The notes under the pieces: generated by a model | Databases searched by the model: none | Seen by the model: only the letters and a program-made list of their open reading frames with translations | Told to the model about the DNA's origin: nothing | Shown here: positions 13,901 to 26,000 of the stretch, one piece after another | Layout of the letters: each line of letters begins with the position of its first letter | Position numbering within the stretch: the stretch's first letter is position 1 | Position numbers and translations under genes: made by a program | Assembly: GCF_000189635.1 (NCBI RefSeq) | Contig: NW_002475961.1 | Span: 62,001-126,000, forward strand | Length of the DNA stretch: 64,000 nucleotides | Source of the DNA: Tetrahymena thermophila SB210 | Lineage: Eukaryota; Ciliophora; Oligohymenophorea; Hymenostomatida; Tetrahymenidae | Direction: 5' to 3'

Positions 13901-15361
13901 GAGAGGAAGTCTACGAATTCTTCAATATAGTGCAAAACTCCTAATTTAAGCACAACAAAGAAGGATATTTCTTAAAAAAGCTATCAAAACAGCTAATAAT
14001 AATAACTCCTATCTCCAAACAATGCAAATAGCAGCAATAATAATGCAGGATAAACATTTAGTAGTTATTTTGTATAGCCTTTATCTTAAAATATATCTGA
14101 TTCCAAAGATGTTTCAAAGAGAAATTTCAGTTATAGTACACACTCATCTAATAATGTAAATTCTTTAAACTAGAATAGAGTGAAAAACTAGGCATCCTTA
14201 CACAGAAACAGTAATAGTAATTTAGATTTTAAGAAAGAGCAGGCTTCTAAAGATTCTTCAAAATTGAATCAATTATAGACAACTAAAACTGCAAATAAAC
14301 CTAAATATTCCTAATCTAATTAAAACTCTATATAAAATTAATAAATAATTGGGTAAGAAGAGCAATAACTTAGAGCTATTTAAAATAGTTAAACTAAATT
14401 ACAAATATAAAATTATGGTTCTGGTTATATGTCATAAGATTATATTGATAAATAGCATAATAACTAAGGATGTCAGATTAATAACTAGCAAATGAAAGAA
14501 TAATCAAATTAAATCAAAAGTACTTCTTCTGAATCAGTCTTTAGCTATTAATACAACACAAACCCTACTTAAATTATAACTCAATAAAATTTTTAATAAA
14601 AAAACTCTTAATCAGAACAAAAAATTCCTTTAATGGAGAGTAATAGGAATATAGAAGAATCGATATTAATTAGCTCAAATAACTGTAACTCAATTAAAGG
14701 CAACAAAATTAACATAAGATCTAGTAATATGGTTAGATAAGCCGAACTACTTTCTCATATAAACAGTTTACTTGACATCCTTTTAAAAAAGTAAAAAGAA
14801 TAACCTACTTAGATTTCACTCAACCCATAAGAGCATAATTTCTTCTGTCAATAAATATAATCTTAAGCAGAAGAGTTCTAGACTGAAGAAATTAGCCATT
14901 TAAGAACTTCAGTTTAGGAAAATAGTATACATAAAATTTTAATGTCTTTAGACAAAATAAAAAACAGATTAGTAAGCAGTTAATCTTATGGATAATAAAA
15001 TCAAACCAACTATTATCAAAATTATGGATTTGATTATTCCAAAAGATAAGAAGGAAGTGATGTATTTGAAAGATTTTATAAAAACGTTTATAGCTAGATG
15101 TCAAATAATCACTAACTTCTTACAGAAAAAAGCGAAACATGTGTATCTTAACAAACTCTTCCTAATGAATAAGACATTCCTCTCATAAATCCTGTAAGAG
15201 CTTCTGATGTAACAAAAACAATAGTGTAGTAATCTCTTAATTTTGGTCAAAACTAAAGCACATAATCAATGAATCAATATAATTCATAATCGTAACTATC
15301 TAATCAAAATTACCAAAACACTAACAATGGTCCTACAATTAAAACTATTCAACTTAAGTGA
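10965..15361 (+). CDS. Large coiled-coil protein with Ser/Asn/Gln-rich C-terminus, 1218 aa, seven exons
   Basis: Exons are 10965-11162, 11224-11328, 11386-11549, 11601-11757, 11814-12183, 12239-12529 and 12990-15361. The joined frame of 1219 codons ends at TGA 15359-15361. Residues 1-428 (exons 1-6) are almost continuous heptad-like Glu/Lys/Gln/Leu sequence, a long coiled coil. Exon 7 encodes about 790 residues of Ser, Asn, Gln and Thr-rich sequence with scattered acidic patches and no recognisable domain. Internal introns are 49-61 nt except the last, which is 460 nt. The acceptor of exon 6 was chosen at 12237-12238 because it alone keeps the coiled-coil frame. No family was recognised; a structural role in cortex or basal body is possible but not shown. 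Confidence 0.8.
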
Positions 15362-16454
15362 AGTTTATTATTAAAAGAGTCTTTTTTATATTTTTGAAAG
15401 TTAAATGAATTAAAAAAATATTAAAATAAAAATTAATTAAAATTAATTGTATTTATTAAATAAAGTTAAGAGTAAAGAAATTAAATATATTTGTTGATTG
15501 ATATTAGAGTAAATAAATAAATTTTATTTAAAGCTATTTATATTTTATTATCTAAAAATTGAGAAATAATCAAAAGAATTATAAAATTATTATAAATTTA
15601 AATTGAATTTATTATTATAATTAAATTAATCTTAAATTGCATAAATCAGTTAAAATATTTTCGTTTTGATTTCATTAATAATTAAATAAAGTTTTTTTTT
15701 AGTTTAAATTTTTAGAGATCAGTAAAAGTTGAATAGGAAAATACTTGTTTATGAGATAAATTAAATTTATTATTATTAAATTAATCTTAAATTGTATAAA
15801 TCAGTTAAAATATTTTCGTTTTGATTTCATTAATAATTAAATAAAGTTTTTTTTAGTTTAAATTTTTAGAGAATAGTAAAAGTTGAATATGAAAATACTT
15901 GTTTAAGAGATAAATCTATATTAAAAATACCTCAAAAGTTTTTAGTAAAGAAAACAGATATTTTTATTAATTGATTTTAGAATCAAAAAGTAACTAACTG
16001 AATAAATAACTTTCATTTAAATTTTTTTATGTTATAATATTCAAAAATATTAAGAAATCATTAAATTATTTTTTATTTTCGTAAATAGATTAATAATAAA
16101 GATTTAAATAAAATCAAACAAACAATATTGTTAAATCAATACTATTTATTGTATGCATCTGTAAAAATATTCATATTGTTATTTAATTAATTATTTAAGT
16201 ATTTATTAATTTAAATTTTGGAGAATAGTAAGAGTTGAATATCAGACAGAAGAAGACTTGTTTATGAGATTAAAAATTCCTTACAAGTTTTTACAGTTTT
16301 TAGACTTCGAGATATTTCAAATGAATAAAATAGATTTTGTTAAAATTATAATTATCATTGAAAAATAAATCATCGTTCATTTATTTTTTGCATAAAAATT
16401 AATTGAAATTTAATTAAACAAAATATTTAAAAATTTAAAAATTCAAATTTATAT
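15362..16454. other. Intergenic region holding tandem repeats
   Basis: This is the downstream side of both the coiled-coil gene and the RNase P RNA gene. Apart from the direct repeats annotated separately it is featureless AT-rich sequence. Confidence 0.6.
15603..15914. repeat. Tandem duplication of a ~156-bp unit, with a partial third copy
   Basis: Copy one (15603-15760) and copy two (15761-15914) are nearly identical, sharing for example CAGTTAAAATATTTTCGTTT. A diverged fragment of the 3' half recurs at about 16209-16280. The units contain no gene. Confidence 0.75.
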
Positions 16455-16460
16455 AAAAAA
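16455..16460 (-). terminator. Oligo-T terminator of the RNase P RNA gene
   Basis: On the minus strand the RNA ends in CCCTC followed by six T residues, the standard RNA polymerase III stop. Confidence 0.6.
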
Positions 16461-16789
16461 GAGGGTTCGTGTCAAGAGTAGTCTGAATTGGATTTTTCTG
16501 GATTAGAAATTCGCGTATTGTACTTAATATGCACTGCCAAGTAGCCATTCCACACAAATCGATAGAGAGTATCAGGTAATTAGGCTTACTTTATTTCAAC
16601 CAAATACCTTCTTCTACTATATCCTATCGCTTGTTTATTTTTCTGGTAGCCACCTCTGCACTCTCGTGCATTCACGTTTCGAATTGACGGCAACTCAGAC
16701 CTTCTCAGGCTTCACTGTCTAAATATGTTGCTACTCTTACGAATAACAATTTTGTCTAAGCCTCAACGCAAACTTTGACCGATTCCCTC
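16461..16789 (-). ncRNA. RNase P RNA, about 329 nt
   Basis: Read on the minus strand, this GC-richer island contains the two hallmark strands of eukaryotic RNase P helix P4. The 5' strand is GAAGGTCTGAG at 16704-16694, within conserved region I. The 3' strand is CCAATTCAGACTACTCT at 16491-16475, near the 3' end, which as far as I recall matches the corresponding end of human H1 RNA. GTCTGA and TCAGAC pair to form P4. The ends pair as P1 (GAGGG at 16789-16785 with CCCTC at 16465-16461). A TGCAC-GAGA-GTGCA hairpin supplies a GNRA tetraloop. Length fits the family. The RNA is the catalytic subunit that removes tRNA 5' leaders in the nucleus. A protein-coding reading was considered and rejected. 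Confidence 0.88.
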
Positions 16790-16812
16790 TAACTCATATA
16801 TGTCTTCAACTT

Positions 16813-16853
16813 CTTTTATACTTATCTACAATTACTTTAAAAATATTATGGGT
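16813..16853 (-). promoter_or_regulatory. Upstream pol III-type promoter of the RNase P RNA gene
   Basis: On the minus strand, TATAAAAG at 16820-16813 starts 31 nt before the predicted RNA start. An ACCCATAA motif at 16853-16846 lies about 57-64 nt upstream, the position of a proximal sequence element in snRNA-type pol III promoters. The spacing supports the 5' end chosen. The identity of the PSE is inference. Confidence 0.5.
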
Positions 16854-17541
16854 TTCTGTAAATATTTTTATATTTGAAATAGTTTCTTTTAAAAGATTTT
16901 CGAGATTTAGTTTCTTAATAAAAAAGATAATTATTAATGCAAGCAATTCAATTATGAAAGTGAACTTTCTCTTAAATTGTTAAAACATTAAAGTAATAAT
17001 TATAGAAGGAGTATTATTTTATTTAAAATATTTTATTGTTGTAATCAAATAAAGACGAAGTTAAACTAATTAAGGCGGATGCTATTTTAACCACCAAATA
17101 TAATTATGTTATATAATAGTACAATTAAAATTATATTATATATTATTCAGTGATAAGTTATTTTTTTATTATATAGTGTAGTTATAGTTGATTTACGTAT
17201 TTATTTATTTATTTATTGATTTGTTCTCATTATTTTATGATATAATTTTATTTCACATTATTGGTCGTTTATAAATAAAATTTGGCTATATTTTATGATT
17301 ACTTATTAGATTTTGATAAATAAAAATATATCACTTTAGCTATGAGAAGTTATTGTTGTATCACTTTAAGTTTGATTAACAAAGTAAGTAAGTTATTTGG
17401 TTTAATTATAAATCTTAAATATAATATTCATCTTTTAAATAGGTCGATCTAGATAAGAATTATGGGTTGGTATAAATTTTGTTATGATTAAATTAATTTA
17501 GAAGCTTATGCTTGTAGGTTAAGGGTTATTGAAATGGTTCT
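16854..17541. other. Intergenic region
   Basis: AT-rich sequence between the RNase P promoter and the 3' end of the HECT ligase gene. I see no gene or repeat. Confidence 0.6.
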
Positions 17542-20500
17542 TCACTCCAATCCATAAACTCCATCTAAATCATTATTAACTATCGCATTCATGTAGGTTC
17601 TCAAGTTTTCTTAATTAGAATATCTATTTTTATATTAAAATATCAATTTAATAAATATTTTTTTATTCAACAAATATAATTACTCTGGTAACTCCAAACG
17701 ATTAAAGCATGTGTGAGCCTTTGGATATGGGTTTTTTTTATCATATGGTACAGATTTAATTTAGAATTTGGCATAATTACCTCTGTTTGATTCTAATTTC
17801 CTTTTTATTGAATAAAATTGTTAAGATTAACATAAAAAAGTTTGCAAAATAATTTTTATAAATCATCCATTATTCATATTTTCTTTATTATTCTTTAAGG
17901 AATGGTTTCAATTTTCACTTTGATGTAAAAAAATTGAATTACTTAAAGCCATCAACAGGTGTTCTAGCAGATCCTGTGCAATATTAAAGGAATTTAGAAA
18001 GTTGATCTTGGTTGAATTCACTCATAACAACCCAAAACCATTAGATAACTCTACTGTTTTAGCTATAACTTCCTGTGTACTCAGTATTTTGTTTCCATTC
18101 ATCCAAATTAATGAAAGGAACACCATTTAAGATCATTTCAAATTCATGAGCTTCGAAAACAGATAAATATTATTTAGGGATAACTTTGTAAATCTCCTCG
18201 CATATTGCATCTAAGAATACCTTAACCGAATCTATGCAAAGATATTGAATCCTTTATTAATTAAAATAATATTGTATATTTTATAAAATAAGATAAATTT
18301 ATTTAAAGATATGCAATTATTAAAAATTTTAATTTATTTATTTATTACTATTTTTAAACATAAAGTTCTTTATTTGAGTTGTTAACAAGAGTTTCTTCTC
18401 CATCAGGAATAAGTTCAATTGTTTTTGTGGTACCATTAACATTTTTATATACAGCAAATACATCAATGAAATCATCATCTGCTAACTTATTTTCCAATAA
18501 AAACTTCCATGAATTGTATAACTATTTATTAAAATTCATAAAATATAAATAAAATATGTTGTTATTAAATTAAATATTTTCAAAGATAAATGCAAAAACT
18601 ATCACAAAAAATTTATTTACTTAGGTATCGTAAAAGTAAATATCTTCTAAATTTGTAGGCTTTCCTAAGATATAATTAATTATACTTCTGTCAAAGTAGC
18701 AGTCCATAGTGATTCTCTCAAAAATAGTTTTTCCAATTATTTTTCCAAGAAGTTTAAAGCAGTCAATTATGTGATCACACTATTCAGCATCTTTGTTAAT
18801 TTTGTAGCAAATATCACTTGTTCCTGCTACTGTGAACATACCTAATAAATTACAATAAAATATAATTTTTAATTAATAAATTAAACTGCGATTAATCTTC
18901 AAAATGCCAAAATTAATTTTAAATATTTGAAAATGTGTCTTTTGATAAAAGTCAAATTAGAAAATATTAACTAAAAATAAGATTTTGAAAGTTTTTTAAA
19001 TCAAAATAGATTTAAAATAAAAAACATTAAATTTGTAATTTTCCTAATTTACTTTTTTGACAAACAAATATTTAATATTTGCTTCTCAAATTTCATAAAG
19101 AATTATAAAAGAATAAGAAATTTAACTAAATTTTTTTAAATTGTGAACTAATGTATTTTTATTTGTTTATGGCTAAATATTATGCTTATATCTTTGGAGA
19201 ATAGTCTCTAACTTATTACATACATTAATATAAGCTAGAATGCTAAATTATAATTATGTTTTATACCTGTATTTGGGTGGAGAATTTCTTTCATGCAGAG
19301 AAGGACCCATTCTCTAAGCAAACCTCCTGCATCATTGACCTTATCTCCTATGATTTCAATTTTGACTTCCTTTAGAATATTTAAAATTTACTTAAAATTG
19401 TTTACTTTTAATGAGGAATTTATTTAAAAATGCCAAAAATATTATTCAAGTTTCTATCAATTTAAATGATTTTGCTTTCAGTTTTTTTTAGTATTTTTAT
19501 TTTTTGTGGTGGGTTTTATTTCTTGAATATGCGCAGATTTTAAAATAAATATCAAATTTATTTAAATTTTCATAATCTGAAATAGATTTTTCTCTATTTT
19601 TTCTATTTGAGAAACAAACTTTTATATTTTGTTTTGAAAACATATGCAGTAAATTCTGAATTAAGTTTTTCTAAAAAATCAATTTGATCATCTCTCTTCA
19701 AGAAATAAATGTCCTTAAAATTAATTTTAGGTTAAGCATAGCAAAAAATGAAATTAAACTAATGTATTTATTTGCTTTTACTATAGTGTTATACTAAATT
19801 AATAAATATTTGAGATTCTTATTTCACCAACTAAATCTTGGAGAATTAATTTAATTAACTCTTGTGAGAAATTTGTTGAACTTAACATTAATGCTGAATT
19901 AATGGGACTTACTAAATGCTACGATTTATCTAAACTGAATTTAATAGTCTGCATAGTCAAATATGAGACAATTAATAGTATTTAAAAAAAAGAGGGGTTA
20001 TCAGGAAACAATTTTTATAACATAGATTATAAAAGTTTTTTTTAAAAAAAAGGACTATTGTATTTTATTAGTATTTAGTGCATTTATAAATATTATAATA
20101 TAGTAAATACCTTATGTAAATTGCATTATTAAATTCCAAACATGCTATTCAAAAGTACATTATCTGGATTTATTCTAATCCAGTCTGCACCCTAAGTCCA
20201 AGGGATTCTTAAAGCTTCACATTTTTCTCTAAACCAAATTTATTTTTTCTCAAAGGTTAAACATTAAACTTCCTTAGGAGACATTCTACGGAGTGAAGCC
20301 ATGTTAATGTCTTGCTTGCTATAAGCACGTCTTTCCCAGCGATATTTTGTATTACCTTAGTAATTACTGCTGGTACTTCCACTAGAAGTTTTGCGAGAAG
20401 AAGTTACAGAGGAGTCTAGATTTTGCTATGTATTTCCATCTCCGTTATCAGTATTCTTAATTGGGACTTTGGCCCAGAAGTACTCTACTTAGCTTGGATC

Positions 20501-21040
20501 AATATTTGAAGCTTTTTCACTCTAGTTATTGCCGAAATGAGGGTCAAGTAAGATTTATTATTATATATAGTTATGGTATTAATTCTAGTTGGTTAGACAA
20601 GTATCGATATGGTAGTTCAACTGTTTATTTACAAAAGAATAAATTAATTTTAGGTTTAGATTGTTGGATAAAATCATTTTAAATATATCTCTTCTGATAT
20701 TTCTTTGTATCCTAAACTGGTTTATACTTTAAATTCATTCATTTTTGTGTTATTGCTTGTTTATTTTGGTTTTGCTTTTAAACGCGCAGCTTCTAAAAAC
20801 TTGAATAAGCGACTTAGCAAAAAAAAAAAAAAAAATCAAAAGCAAGCAACAAACACATAATGAAGGCATAATTTATTTTAAATATGAGGATAAATTTAAT
20901 AAAAATTTTACTGTTTGATAAGTTGTGCTGGGAGAAAATGTTTATCCGCAACGAGGACATGTAGTGTGTTCACCTATCTTGCTTGAAGATGTCTTTCTCT
21001 TTTAAAATACTTATGAAATCTTTTTTCCACAATTTCCCAT
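17542..21040 (-). CDS. HECT-type E3 ubiquitin ligase with myristoylation-type N-terminus, about 571 aa, nine exons
   Basis: Minus-strand exons: 21040-20912, 20799-20728, 20620-20111, 19369-19267, 18841-18621, 18521-18349, 18251-17943, 17800-17684 and 17623-17542; phases and length (572 codons) agree. The C-terminal ~365 residues are a HECT domain: NDAGGLLREW, TGSARTPVDGF, and AHTCFNRLELPEYS containing the catalytic Cys at about residue 537, 34 residues from the end. It accepts ubiquitin from an E2 and passes it to substrates. The N-terminus begins MGNCGKKIS, a classic N-myristoylation plus palmitoylation context suggesting membrane attachment, followed by a CPRC knuckle at 28-31 and a Ser-rich linker. 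The 741-nt intron at 19370-20110 is unusually long. It contains open stretches I could not place in the model, but the direct join fits the HECT fold best. Confidence 0.88.
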
Positions 21041-23017
21041 TTTAAATGCAATCTCGCTTTTTTTTCTATTTGTTTTTTACTAAGAATTATATGAGAAATG
21101 AGCGAATGAACGAACCCTTTCTTTCTTTTCTGATGTTTTTAATTATTTTTTTGTGAAATTCGTGTTTTTTATAATTTAATTGATAATAGTAAAATTTTTT
21201 ATAAAAAATCCAATTTAAAAAGCAGAAAGTTATAAACTAAAATCCATTTCATTATATTTTTTACTGCTATCGAGTCTCCCCCTTATAATAACAAATAAAA
21301 TTGAATGAAAGTTAAAAAAAATGAACAAATTTTTATCTATCTTTATAATTATCAAAGTAATAATCAGCAATTGATCCAATCATTCAACCTAACATTTGTT
21401 TTTTTTAATCATCTATTTTTTTACAAATTTTTATATTATCCATACTACAAGATTTTCAAAGCCATCAAGTAATTTACATTTTCTTGAAGTTTCTTTTCTT
21501 TGTTTGTTCTATATGATTAATCCTATCAATTATATCCAAATAAAAAAATACACTCAAGACACTACCTTAATGAATCTATTTGATTAGCATCAAACTTTTA
21601 TGATACTTAAAAAGATTAAATTCTATTCAATAAAATTCATTTTTTTTCATAGAATCAACTTTCTTATTACAAACTAGCAATAGCCAAAAGCTTTCTCTAA
21701 TTTCAAATCAAAGAGAATTATCATTTGTCTTTTAAAGATTAAATAATCTTCATAACCAATCAAATACATAAAGAATTAATATTTTTTCATTAAATATATT
21801 TTTAAGGTATTTTTTTAAGTTATAACAAAAAAATATTTGATTATATCAACTGTTAATAAGATGAGCTCAATTATAAAGTATAACAAAAGTAAAATAGATC
21901 ATTTTAATATCAAGAGTTAACTTTTACATAATTAATATTAATTTGTATTAACAGCACAATTTATTTTGGCATGAGTATTGTAACCGTTTATTTAATAACT
22001 TACTAGCAATAAATTATTTACTTATTCTAGCTTATTAATTTTCATGGTTAACAGAAACAAATAAATAAAAAAATTAAAATGTGAATTAATTGGAAAAAAA
22101 TTTAATTAAGTCTTATTAATATACGATTAATCAATCACTTATTTTTGAAAGTTAGCCATGATCTAAATCAAATCAAATTTAAATAAACACTCCAATATTT
22201 TTCATTTCAGTTTATTTATTCAAATAATAACAAAAATAGGAAAAATGAAAAATAATCCTTATTATTTTAGCTTTTAAAGTTATTTTATTATTTAAAAAAC
22301 AATAAATAAATTTAAATAAATTTTTTATACGTATAATTGAATTTTAATTTCATATTACATAATAAAAAGTTATTAAAATTTTATTTTCATTTAAAGTATT
22401 TTGACTTAATTAATATCTTCATTATTAAGATAGATAAATTTATTAATTAAATAAGAAATTCTTTAATTTAATTTTAAAAAAACAATAAATTCTTTAAAAA
22501 AATAAAATAATTTCTTATTTTTTTAATACAGATTTAAATGATAATAAATAAATTTGGTTAAATAATTTTTATTAAAAATTTTAGTTTGGATTTTTTAATT
22601 GAATATAATTTTATTAATATAACATTTTAATCGATTGATGATTAATGAAAATAAAATCAGAATTAATTTTATTTTTGATAAATAAGAATAATTTTTTTAA
22701 AATTTAGCTGGATTAATTATTTTTTGATCATGATGAATATTTTTTAAATAAAAAATCTTTATGAAACTATAAAAATATAAATTTCAAAAAAAATTTCACA
22801 TATTTTCTATTGGTTTTGGAATGTTTTATATTTGTTTTAGTGTTATTGATCATATTAAAATGAAGATGTTTTTTGAAAAGGATATTCATTCATTCACTAG
22901 CTGATTGATAATTGGCTTCTTCGATTTATAAATTAATTCAAGATTTCAAGTTAAAAGCAAAGAAAAAATTTACAAAATTAACTATTAAGATATTCACAAA
23001 TTTAAAAAAAGTAAATA
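21041..23017. other. Divergent intergenic region between the HECT and STIL-like genes
   Basis: Two kilobases with the presumed promoters of both genes. It is strongly AT-rich, with no gene, RNA or repeat that I can support. Confidence 0.6.
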
Positions 23018-26000
23018 ATGTATAGTAATAATAATAATTAGTCGAATTAATGGAGCGGAACAACAGAGCTCATTTTATAGCCGCAAAAGCTTGCTTTTGA
23101 CTCTGAAATAAATTTAGAAAAGCAATATAATTCATTTGAATATACCACTCATTAGCAGAACAAATTAAAAGATTTATTACATTATTAGTTTGCTTTTGAA
23201 CCTGATATTTATTAATTGCCTGGCCGCATTAACTACAAAGTAAAATAAATTAGCAAAATTTGAAATATGAAAATTATAGCATTTAAAAGAGAATATTTTA
23301 ATCAAATTTAATTCAATTCTAATAAATATTATCTTTGCTATAAAAAAATATTATAATTCTTGAATTTTATTAACGCCTATTATAAAAATATGAAATATAG
23401 TCAAATAAAATTAATTTAGTTGCTGAGGATTATCTGCCAAGCGTTAAAATCGATACAAAAGTGATTAAAAAAATCTAATCTTTATTAAAAGATGGGCTAA
23501 ATAAATAATTCTTTTTGAATGGAAGTAGCTTTGAGTCTAGTTCTCATGATCTTGTTCATTAAACTTTTTATTTAGACAAAGTATCATTTGACTTTGAGGA
23601 CTCATTTGAAAAGTAAAATCAATAATATAAAATTTGCATTAATTTTTTGATCGTTTAAGCTTTAAAACAAACTCCTTTATAGTTTGCTTTAATTACAAAA
23701 ACTTTGAAATTAAATAAAAAACAAAGATAATTAATATTTTGATTCAGTCAATCAAACAATTATACAAGATCGACCAATTTATCTTTTGCACACTTATTAG
23801 CTTTTATATTTAGGCAAATAATTTAAGAAGATTAATATAATTTATTTTAAATCTGTGATTTTTAAAAAAGATTTATTCCCTATAATATTTGATTGATTAA
23901 TTTATAATGCATAAATCTCATTCTAAATAAATTAACAATTTTGAAATTTGAATTTCTCAAGAAACAAATTTATTTCTATTCTGATTTAATTAATTATTAT
24001 TTATAAATTATTCTCTTGTTCTTTTACTTCATGCAATTAAAATATTTAATTTATTTTAATACTTTTTGGAACTTTTTTATTATTACTTTTTTAGGAATAT
24101 TATGATTTTATTTTTATAATAAAAAAAATATTTAAATAATTTTTTGTTTTAAAAAGATCATTTTATGGCAGATAAGAATATAGTTTAACTTGTTTTTGTA
24201 TTGGCGATGTTAGTAGAACAATGAAACCTTCAAAGATAATGTAAGAATAAATGAAAGAAGCTATAAAAGGTATATCAAGTTTTTAGGGTATTGATTTTTC
24301 TGAAGTTTAAGAATATTAATATAGAAAAACTGATCTTTTATACTTGAACCATTATAGAATATTTTTGTTTTTTGAATCATATTCTAATTAAAAAGAATAA
24401 TTCAAAATTCATAGATACCTTTATTATCCAAGAATAAACTTTACAGCTTAGCTTATTTCTTAGCCATTCAAGCTAGTTTCCACACCAATCGCAGCTTTTC
24501 TCACTTAAAAAATAAAAAATAGTGATTTAACTTAAAAAGAAATTGCTAAAAGAAGAAATTTAGTTAGGTAAATAATACATAAATTAAGTTCTTTAGATAA
24601 TTTATTTTGTTTATTATTAACTTAGATATGGATTTTTAAGTCTCGATAGAAATTCTAGGATGATTCCTCTTCATGCTTCTGATGATTACTGTGTTTAGAT
24701 TCCATTAGTGGGTGTTTGGACTTATGGTATTGAGTTTTCTGAAGATGAATCACTCGAACATTCTGATAAAAGATTTGTTTGGAGCTTACTTGCTGAATTT
24801 GTTAAAAATAAAACTATTGCATAAAGATTTACTTATAATTAACAGTAAAAAACATTTATATTAGCTGTATTTAATCTTGACAGAAGTACTAAATACTACG
24901 AAATATGTATTTAAGAAAAATTAGATGAAGAGGATGAAACAGATCATTTATACTCTTAATAAGATAATTTAAATGAGTCTAATTGCTAACCTATAAAAAG
25001 AAATTGGTGTATGATTAAAAACTACAGCAATAGCATTGATTAATCTTAAATTTAAATGAATTATTCAAATGACATTGCTTCTAAATTATCAGTTGAATAC
25101 CCATTTAGATTTTCTTCTAAAATGATTGTAAATTAATTTGATGATGATGAATTTTTCAAAAGCATAAAATAATAATAAATGAAACAATCATAAGTAGTAT
25201 CTCAGTAATAATAAAATTAATAGTACTAATAAACTTATAACTAACATCAAAATAATCTATAGGTGAATAATACAAACACAATTAACAATAAGTAAACAGT
25301 AAAAAGAAACACTAATAATACACCTAACAATATCAATAATAATGTAAATAAACAAAGATAACTTCAACAAGCTAACCCCAATACTAAAAATGTAGATACA
25401 GATGAAACTGAAACATAAAATTAAACCATTAATAGCAACAATCATTACAATAACAATTTAGTTACTATAAAGAGCTAAATTTTAGAGTTATAAAATAAAC
25501 AAGAAGATTATTTCTTAGAGTCTTAAAAGAGCATCTAATCAGCATCATTTGCTAATAATTAAACCTTCTCATAAAATTTGCACCTTTAGGTTTAATCTGA
25601 AAATACAAATAATCAAAATAACACTAATACTGATTAAGGTAAGTAATTTTTATAATTGTATTTTATTAACATCTAATCGTTTTTATTATAAAAGGATTAT
25701 AGCTTCCTCCTGCTGCTGAAAGAATAATTTAATAACAGCAAGAATAAATAAATAAAATGAGCTAACAAATTCAACAGCTAACAGTAACTTTTTAATAAAT
25801 TTTAATAACCATATATTGATTGATATAAATACTAAAATAAAAGGAAGCCTTAAAATAATTCTAAAACAACTCTTCAAGACAATTTATGGATAACTAGAGC
25901 TAATACTCATACCCTCTTAGCCCTTAATCTCAATCATAAATTATCTAAAATCCACCTTCTTTGAATTATAACTAACCTCGAAATATGAATCACCCAATGT

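Noticed and set aside
16461..16789. Reading the RNase P island as protein
   Set aside because: Open frames exist on both strands, but they are rich in arginine CGN codons that genes here avoid, while the RNA secondary structure and conserved P4 strands explain the sequence.
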